A stretch of DNA of 64,000 bases, taken from Galaxea fascicularis. Taxonomy: Eukaryota; Cnidaria; Anthozoa; Scleractinia; Euphylliidae. This document shows, one piece after another, positions 36,801 through 47,234 of the stretch (its first letter is position 1; each line of letters starts with the position of its first letter). The stretch is taken from contig OX419342.1 of NCBI GenBank assembly GCA_948470475.1, positions 21,553,844 through 21,617,843 of the forward strand, given 5' to 3'. A model generated the notes under the pieces. That model saw only the letters and a list, made by a program, of their open reading frames with translations. It made no database searches and was not told where the DNA came from. A program made the translations under genes and the position numbers.

Positions 36801-39800
36801 TCATTACATCATGTGAAGCTTAATAAACAGTGGGTTGTATTTCGCACATAAAAACCTTAAAATTAACAAGTCATTGATACCACGGTTAAAAGAAAAAGAT
36901 AAAGAACCCGTTTCAAACGACGTGCTACTGCCGTGTGGAACCGATAGTAGAGAGCTTAAGCAACGAGGACGGCGACGGCAACGAGAACGCCACAAAACAA
37001 GAGGTTTAATGAGCAAAAACAATACTCTGCACGTGCGTTTTACATTTTGGTACATTTCTTTGCCATCCGCTGCAAAACAACAACGTGAAATGACCAAATT
37101 TTGGGTTTTCTCGAGAACGTGAGCGCATGACGACAAGTTTTTCTTTCTTTTTCTTTGCTTTAACACCGTACATAGTAATTTAGACCCTGGCCAGCTCGCC
37201 AGCATTTTTCATGTTAGGCAAATTGGAATAATCACTAAAAAGTTACAAAAACCAGAAGTCATATTTTGAAATGACGTTCTCGTTGCCGTCGCCATCGTCG
37301 TTGCTTAAGCTCCCTAGTAGTAGCTTAGGAGCTTACGGCGACGGCAACGAAACTTCTCGTTTTTGTACCTTTTTCATGATTATTCTAATTTGTTTAACTT
37401 GGAAAATGCTGCGGACGAACTATCCAGGGACTAAATTACAATCAACGGCATCAAAGTAAGAAAAAAGACAAATTTGCCTTCATGCGTTCACGTTTTCTGG
37501 AAAACCTAAAATTTGGTCATTTCACGTTGTTGAAATGCACCAAAATGTAAACGCACGTGCAGAACAATTTTTTTTGCCAATTAAACTCATTGCTTTGAGG
37601 CTTTCTCGTTGCCGTTGCCGTCCTCGTTGCTTAAGTTCCGCATTTAACGCATTTTTCTAGACCATGGAAACGTGTATGACACAATGGAAAAAGAAAATCA
37701 ATCTGCCTCTTAAGTCTTCATAACAAGCAAGAACTTTAAACCACACGTGGTTCAGAAGCTCACTTCGTCCGACACTCTGTCCCATGCAACAATCATACTC
37801 GTTCCAGCATAAGTTGCACAACTATTTTACACAAACCTACCGTCTTTTGGATAAAAGGCAGGTACTGATTCAGCATAAACGCCTCCCCGTACAAAGTACA
37901 AAAGTTGGCCAAACAGAAAAGCAGCCACTTGGCTTTCCCGTCATTGACCACGGTCCCCTCACCGTCATCATTATCCGATCCCACATTTCCCATGTAGCAG
38001 TGCGGCAGCATGGTCAAAAGCTGACTGGCAATGTACTTGGATGTCAAGACGGGCCCTAATCGAGGGGCCAACCACACAATGCTCTCTGCTGCGATGCCAG
38101 ATATGGCGATCGGAGTCAGCTCATAGTGATGTCTTTGGGACCCCTTTTCTCGCTCCAAAGATTTTGACTTGGTGCCGCTATAGAATGTCTTAATTGGGCA
38201 TGCGGCAACAACTGGCTTAGCGTCACCATTACCTGAATGTTTTTCTTTTATCGCATCATCATTAACCGCTTCTGATATTTCATTCTCTAGCATTTCATCT
38301 TCACTGGATGATTCTTCTCCAGCTTCTTCTCCAGACGTTGCGTTTGCGTTCCCAAAGCTATCGTCTTCCTGTTCTTCAGTTTCTTCATCCAACTCTTCCA
38401 CGACCTCTTCCTGATTCATGTCTTCTTCGACACATTTCTCAAATCTTCCTTCCTCTCCAGCCATAGATGCTACGCCAATTCCATGGTCCCTTCCTTCGTT
38501 TAACAATTCTGTTTCACTTCCTTCTGCACCTCTCAGGTCCGTTTCAGAGAAGAGACCTGGCCGGCTGCTTGATGAATCAAAGTCTTGCATCGCTAAACTT
38601 TCCTTCTCAGCATCGCGTTCTAATCTGGGACCTTGCGACACTTCCAGTTCTGTAAAATCTACCCCATTTCCCTGGTCCACCCACGCCGAAGATGTTTTAA
38701 CTATCGACAGTGTTCCTTCAGCAGCAGTTTCCTTCACTGACAGAAGCTGTACGTCTTCGATACCGTTGCCAAATCCGTTCGCATCAACATTCCGAGAAAT
38801 AACATCAACAACTTCCCCACCGATTTCCACACCATCATGTATCTTGCTAAAGCTGACGATCTTACTAGAATGAGCTCCATCGGCTTCATCAACTGAAACA
38901 TTTCTCTGAAACAATTGTCCATCGCCTTCGTCATCAGAAGTCCCTCTAGGCAACAAGGTGACCTCTTCGGCTGCCACATCGTCCTTCCCAACACCACTCC
39001 GGTGTTCACCAAAACTTTGCACATTCAAGGAAGAATCAAGATCTTTTATGTCGGTTTCAAGATCTTCAATGGCCATGGAGTATCGGCCTATTTTGACATC
39101 TTGATCTTCGGTCGCTTCTTCGAGGAAATTGCCTGGAAAATTCAGGTCATCGTCAATGTCCGGTGGAACATCTTTGGGTGAATATTCACTTTCTGGAGCG
39201 GGAAGCCCCGGCGTGGCATCCTCACCACTGTACACAGCCAGCCTGTCGCCTTTGTCAGCTGCGGAGGTCACCTTCGATTCAAAAGCAACAGCATCAACGA
39301 CGAAGCTGATGAAATGTTTCAGAAACCCATCCAGCCCAAAGCGAACAATGATCTGCGAGAGAAAAGTCTGGCGTACGATGACCTCGTAGTTTTCCAGGGC
39401 GTGCGAGTCGAACAAGCTCACCAAGCATTTCAAGAACGTCTTTGCCGTCTTGTTTGGTCCGAGAGCTTGCGCTAACATGTCGAACAATTGCGTACAAGCG
39501 TGAAGCCGCGTACTTAAGCAGGTAAATAACGGTTCCAAGTGATAAAGAAGCAGCTTTATTCCCTCGTCATCCATGACTGACAGTAAATCAGGGAGGAAAG
39601 CAGCCGCCGTGTCTACTTGCTCCAAAATGTAGCTGGCTTCGTTTCTCAAGAACACTAAGCTGTCTGTTGGTTTGCCTGCGTGACAGTTCGCTTCTTGTTT
39701 TTTTCCTGAGATCAAAGCAGAAGTTATCTTCATGAGCGCAATGCTGATTTCCTGTCTCTCATACACTGGAACATGATTGGATCATTTAATGTTTAAGCGT

Positions 39801-42800
39801 GTTTCCATCTCTCAGATGGAAATCACGACTGGTGGTCCTTAAGCAGCGATTTGTGTTCGCCACGAGTGAGAGCAAAATAACAAACATTATACAGCTTGAT
39901 ATAAACAAACTTAACAAGCACAAATCGACCAATTTATTTACAACGATTATGAACAATAACACTATTTCCAAAGTAAAATTACCTATCAAAATGTCAGGGG
40001 CACAATACATGACGCAGGTCGTGCGCATTTCATCAAGACCTTGTTCTGGCTGATTCGCGCTGATGAAGGTTTTCCACTTTAGGGGATTTTGTGAATGTAG
40101 CTTAACAAGGACAGGGCAAGAGCGAGCATACGGGTAATACGTACTATACCACGAAGGGGACTACCTACCCGAGTGATAAAAGGCCGCCAAGAACTCGTGT
40201 AGTTTACTGAAGTATGATGGGAAGGGGAACAAGCCCAAATGCGGCTGAAGCAGCAGATCTGCTGTCAAAGGAGGGAGCCATGCATCATGGGAAGGCGTGT
40301 CACAGCCAATGAAAGACGTCTCTCCGCTCAGAAACGCCTGCACTCCAGCACGAGCATAACTTATCAGCAATAGAAATGGTGTGTTAAGCATTGCCCAAAA
40401 TAAGGTCTTCCATTCATATCTATTTGCATTTGCAAAGGCATGCTTAGCGTAAGTAAAGGCTCTCCCCCCGCATGTGCAATAAATCAAAACGGTCATCCTA
40501 AAAGCGAGAACACTGAGAATCTACCACATGCACTACAGAATGTACATCTGTTAGGCGAAACATTGATTTTTCAGGTGAGCCCGATATCCAAAAAATTACT
40601 CCCTGAATTTCAAAGGCAAGGGCAAATTCAACGCTAATAAAAAGTAACTCGTACGCTTGAATGATGCGTCAACCCTGCTCCTCAAAGGTTCATTAGTTAT
40701 CAATTAAAAAAAATAGTGCTTAAACTTTTCACTCTCAGGAGTGACCAGTCAGTAATTTCTCCTTGTAATACTCATTACACTGTCAAGCAGACAGGTGATG
40801 AGAATAAAGAAATACATCAACTAAGGGGTATTGCTTGATTTAATACCAAATTCTCAGAACTAACATTATAAGCAATGTATGACAGACAGTAAGGAGAATC
40901 AATATTGAGATCAAGGGATTGGAAGGATTAATGAGGGTATTTTCAAACCTGGGAAGCAGCTTGAAGTTTGCTTCACAAAGTTTTATAATGGCTCTTTCTT
41001 TCTGCTTTCCTGCCAGACCACAAGTGGACAGCTGTACTTTTGCTGGCATCAACATCTCCACTATCACGCACGCCAAGCTGATCATGTCCTCCTGGACCAG
41101 TTTCTTAAAGTTAGTCTTCTCCTCTGCCTATTTCAAACAAATGATGGACTATAATAATTAAAGCAAAGCAACCATAACTTCATCACTTTTATAACACCAA
41201 ACGCGACACAAACTCTATTTGAAAGATTTTACAGTAACAGTCGCTCTACATCACGAGTGACCAGCATTTCCGAGAGTTAAAAGATTTCTCTGGTAATCTT
41301 TCCGAAAACATGCATCAACGCCAAACTGAACCTCACCATAGATATGAAACGATGGATAGTTTTCACAAAATCATGTTTTCACGTAAAAGAAACCGGTCCA
41401 AAGCATTATTTTGACAAAAAACGAGGACACTTCTGACGGAAACTCAAAAGCCTCGCTGGCGATGCTCAAAACTGACAGGTGAAATAACGCCGTTTAAATT
41501 CCAAAACTACTCCTACCGGTCACACATAACGTAGATTGCCTATAAAAGATTTCCAAGAAACAACAAAAGAAAAGGCTTTGACAATTGTAGAGACGCCATG
41601 ACTGTTCACTGTGAAATATTAAATATTATTTCAAAACCGTGTGCGAGGGTTTCATCTGGTTTCCAAACGTGAGAAAACAGTCATTTGAAACCACGAGGCC
41701 GCAGGCCGAGTAGTTTTATTGTTTTCGAGCGTTTGGAAACCTGATGAAACCCGAAGCACGAGTTTTTGAAATTACTTCTGCAAAAAAGAAAATTAGTTTG
41801 AATTATCATTTGAATAAGTTTTCTGAATAGGCCATATTCGTATTCTCGGTATTGAACTGAATCTAGCATGAAGTGGAGGCTCTTGTGGGGGAATCTTTTC
41901 ATATGTAAATGTTTCCCTCGCAAGAGCCTCCACTTCATGCTAGATCCAGTTCAATACCGAGAATACGAATACGGCCTATTGAAATATTGTTTTTGGTACG
42001 CGGAATGTGAGTCTGTTACGTACTTGCTGCACGCTGGCTTCTGATGATAATTCAGTCATTTGTATTTGCATTCCACGTTGTTACCTACCGACTGTATTGT
42101 GAGTTCTGAGCACGCACGTTGCTCTCGAAGATGGCAGAATACCGATTTAGACAACCGAAAACCGTTGAGGATGAAGGAAGGTGCGTCGTGAACGCAATTT
42201 CAAATTCGATGCGATACAAAAACAAATGGGCGGCTCGTATTTTTGAATACGTCGTTTCATGGAGGAGATCAATGAGAAGTTAGACCAGTTTTAATTCTCT
42301 CGAAGCTTCGGATAAAAGGTGCAGTTTTGTTGCTGTTATGTAGCACTTGTCATTATCTAAATAGTCTAGTTGTATTTAGGGTTATCTTTATATGTTTTAC
42401 ATGGTGTCTATCTTTCTTGTCATTTTAAACTTGCTTTAAAATGTCTCAATAGAGAAAATTATCTGTAATTATCATTTGCTGTCAATAAAGTTGTTTATCG
42501 TTATGTGTTTTTCTTGCTTTATGAATATGCAGATTAAGAAAGTTTACATCCGTGTTTGAAATTATTTCCAAACACACCGTGGCTTTCAACTCGTTTTTCA
42601 TTGGGTTTCGAAACCCATCCACCTGACCAGAATAAGATGCTCTGGTTGGGTAAGGCCGCATGAATCAAGAATCTACATCACAGAGATTCAGCTGAGTATC
42701 TCCAAAAACGGAGTAAAAAATTGCTCCTGGAATACATAACACAACAAACTGTTACTAGTTCTCAGAGGACAAAAATACTTAGACCCCAAGTATTCTATTT

Positions 42801-45800
42801 ATTCCATTTTATGTAATTAGTTTCGTCAGTGACAAACAGAGGCACCGCAGCTGCGCAAACCAATACTACGGGCCCAGAACAGTAGGGCTGGGGGAGGGGG
42901 CAGACTACAGTAACGGGAACTTTGTTCCATAAATTTCTGTTCTGGCAATCTGTAAGCAAAGCCACCACTGTGTCTCTCGGTGAAGCGTTGCATGACACTG
43001 TACCACCATTTTAGGTTCCTACTGATCTAACACGTTTTACCAACACACAATACATTGTACTGCTTCATACTCACATTTCTCTCATAGCCTCTGTGAGTTG
43101 CATCACTTCTGGGGCCGAACTGGTTCTTGAATTTCTTCAGCGCTTCAAACTTTTCCAGCTGATCCAGAGGATTGTAATTCGATGGCATCAAGATCGTTTC
43201 AAATTGAGCACCCTTCAACCCATCATCGTCGTTGATGGCCTCCCTCGCGGATGTAGCCTTACTGTTATTGCCTTCTCCGCTATTATCTGATGTTGGTTGG
43301 CTGCCAAGGAGAAAATCGCCGCTTTCGGGAGCGCTATCCAATGACAAAACCGAGTCCTCTAATCCTGAAGATTTCTCTGCCGGGTGTTCGTTATCTAAAT
43401 GTAGCAAGCGTCGAATTCCTTTACCATCCACAAATTCATAATCAGCTCTGTCGTGAAACAAAGAGTTTGCGTACGGTGTGGAGGGTTCCGCTCTCCCTGG
43501 ATGAGGTTCTGTAAAGAGTTGCACAACGCCATGATTACTCAAGGATTGATGCTTGTCTATGAGGTGCAGATACACATTCTTAGCCTTCACCGCGGCTTTA
43601 CCCGCAAGTTTGTACCCAAAGGTCAGATCAATCCAGTGATGGAGATTAAGAGACACGGCCTCGCTTTCTAACACAGATCGATGCCACTCGATGAACTCTT
43701 CGGCCGAATGCGTCCATGAGGGAAGTTCTAAATCTGGCAGATCGGGGTGAATTGATTCAAAGATACTGCTGTCTGAAAAGAACTGTGGAATGCATTCGTC
43801 CGGTGTCCATTGATACAATCGCTCAATGCTGGACGGATACTCGTATGCGACCCAGTTGGTTCTCACGTGGTCACAAAGAACTGATTTGGGAGTTCTCCGT
43901 GCCAGATAGACATGATAAGTGATGTCTGACAGCACATCAGACACGTGGTGCGGGGGTGCCCCATCTTGACTGTCCAGCCAAGCGGCTCTGTACGTCACAT
44001 CGAGTTGTCGGTCTCCCTTGTTCAAACGGAACTTGGACTTTTTCAAGTCCCTGTAGCCTCCACTGCAAGAGGAGAAATCCGTCACCCAAGGAAAAACTGG
44101 ATGGTAATTTGGATCGCCAAGCCTTCGACCCACTAAGGAATTCAAGGCCATCAAATAATCAAAGTTGGTTATCTTGCCGTGAATCCATAGCTCAACAAGA
44201 TGAGGCAAGTCATCTCTTGTCCATGCCAATTGATCGGCACATAACTGTGACGTCGATGTACGCTTGCCGTCCGAAATGCCATCGTCACAAGCTGGTGACT
44301 GGCTTGAATAGTTACTCAGATTATGCAAAAAGTCTGGAGATTCAAGATAAATCCACAGCCCTTTGCTAATTTTAACGCTCTCAAGGCTTAATGCTCCGTG
44401 GGCTATTCTACGGCTGTGATACCAACGAAGCGCGTGTAGAAGTTCGTAAATCATAAATAGCGGTCTCATGTGCGAAGTCGATAGCACGGAAGGGCTAAAT
44501 GTCACCATGTTGTGGAGCGTGTGTTTGAAGTACGGTTCGACGAGAAAATAAGCACATCTTCCCTCCAGCGCGCACACAAATGGGACAACGTTCTGTTTCA
44601 TTATCAGTGACAAAGAACAGCCTTCGGATTCTTCGGTGAAACCATCAAAGGCATCGCGTTCGGCTGTTGACTCAAAACTACTGTGCTGCGTATCGTCCAG
44701 TTTCCACACAGGGAGGCCATATGCTTGCCAGAGAATTTCATCAACCACACTCTGCAAAAGGTACACATTGGTAGTCAATAGTTTTCTCAAGGGAGGGGGG
44801 AGGGGGTGGGCATCTGGCCAATTTTAACATACACTGTAGATGCGGCAAATATCATTAATTTTATAACGGTGTAGTTTGAAACACACATACTCTGGTATCC
44901 TCTTACCATTAAACCCTAACATAAATTAAAATTTAAGTCCTTGTTTGTTGCCCTTACACATTTCCTGTAGAAGTAGTGAGGAGAAATTGTTATAAAAAAT
45001 TTAAAATCAAGCAAATTCATCTTGTGTGATCATGTCCCAAATTCTTGTGACCACTCTGTTTTATAAAGCGTTAATATCACAAGAATAAATTTGATGCTGA
45101 TTCATTGTTAGGATTTTGGGATGGACTACGCCTCCCCCCTCCATCCCAACCATAAGAAAAAACATAAAGAAAATACTACAGAAAACATAAGCCTCGGTGA
45201 CCCCTGGGCTGTATTCCTGAACAGTGATTAGCATGTTGAGATAAAAATCTTGCAAAGTTTAAAAATGTTGTGCATAAGGGTTCCTTTTAAGTTTTTTAAA
45301 AAGGGGTAAGGCTAGGATGACACTGAATCCACATACATACTAAAGAACATGTAACTTTGCACAAAGAAGTAACCTAACAAGCTGATAATTGCCTTGGTGT
45401 CACTAAGGTTGTTTTTGATTTATTATCACTTACTAACAGTGCTTATCAAAATATTTCTTTCAACATACACTGTAATTCAATGATTTCCATACTGCACCTT
45501 ATCTGATTCCTTGCTTGATGGAATTGGCAGAACACAATGTGCTGCCAATGAAAAACTCTCTAAAGCACTGTCCCAGCTGTGTTGCAAATTTGCAAGGCCC
45601 ACACTTTGCATCAACTCAGCATACGACAGAACACTTGATTTGTTTGCAGCATCACTCACTCCTCTTGAGAACCTATTAGTAAAGCTAAAATTAAAGTTAC
45701 AGAAAACATTTACCTTGAAAAAAATGAGTGAGGCAGCACCCTGGAAATTACATCTGCAACCATGTTCTCCGATTAGAAGTATCCACTTTGGGAAGTCAGT

Positions 45801-45948
45801 ACATTTTCAGTCATAACTGTACAATCTATTAACATGAAAAGTATTGGGCAGGCTTAACCCTTTAGCTCCCAACGTCACATGTGTGCGTAGAAAATAGTGT
45901 TACTTCTTTAAGTATTGCTGCTTGCCTAACTTCTTTCCAGTTGCTTAA

Positions 45949-45979
<31 letters not shown>

Positions 45980-46130
45980 ACTTGCATCTACAACCGCAGT
46001 ACAAATATGAATTATTTCATATATATACTTCACATCACTTCACTGTGCGGAAAAATATGAACTCAATAAATTGACCTCGCTCCCAATGTGTGGCTTCATA
46101 GCTCAGTTGGTAGAGCATCGCACCGGTATC

Positions 46131-46164
<34 letters not shown>

Positions 46165-46199
46165 TGATTTTTTCAGGCTTCTTCTTTCCAGTTGCTTAA

Positions 46200-46230
<31 letters not shown>

Positions 46231-46381
46231 ACTTGCATCTACAACCGCAGTACAAATATGAATTATTTCATATATATACTTCACATCACTTCACTGTGCG
46301 GAAAAATATGAACTCAATAAATTGACCTCGCTCCCAATGTGTGGCTTCATAGCTCAGTTGGTAGAGCATCGCACCGGTATC

Positions 46382-46415
<34 letters not shown>

Positions 46416-46450
46416 TGATTTTTTCAGGCTTCTTCTTTCCAGTTGCTTAA

Positions 46451-46481
<31 letters not shown>

Positions 46482-46632
46482 ACTTGCATCTACAACCGCA
46501 GTACAAATATGAATTATTTCATATATATACTTCACATCACTTCACTGTGCGGAAAAATATGAACTCAATAAATTGACCTCGCTCCCAATGTGTGGCTTCA
46601 TAGCTCAGTTGGTAGAGCATCGCACCGGTATC

Positions 46633-46666
<34 letters not shown>

Positions 46667-46701
46667 TGATTTTTTCAGGCTTCTTCTTTCCAGTTGCTTA
46701 A

Positions 46702-46732
<31 letters not shown>

Positions 46733-46883
46733 ACTTGCATCTACAACCGCAGTACAAATATGAATTATTTCATATATATACTTCACATCACTTCACTGTG
46801 CGGAAAAATATGAACTCAATAAATTGACCTCGCTCCCAATGTGTGGCTTCATAGCTCAGTTGGTAGAGCATCGCACCGGTATC

Positions 46884-46917
<34 letters not shown>

Positions 46918-46952
46918 TGATTTTTTCAGGCTTCTTCTTTCCAGTTGCTTAA

Positions 46953-46983
<31 letters not shown>

Positions 46984-47134
46984 ACTTGCATCTACAACCG
47001 CAGTACAAATATGAATTATTTCATATATATACTTCACATCACTTCACTGTGCGGAAAAATATGAACTCAATAAATTGACCTCGCTCCCAATGTGTGGCTT
47101 CATAGCTCAGTTGGTAGAGCATCGCACCGGTATC

Positions 47135-47168
<34 letters not shown>

Positions 47169-47203
47169 TGATTTTTTCAGGCTTCTTCTTTCCAGTTGCT
47201 TAA

Positions 47204-47234
<31 letters not shown>

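Noticed and set aside
38418..38873. 151-codon plus-strand frame
   Set aside because: Antisense shadow of the Ser/Glu-rich part of WDR81 exon 7.
43956..44369. 137-codon plus-strand frame
   Set aside because: Antisense to the conserved BEACH-coding exon of WDR81.
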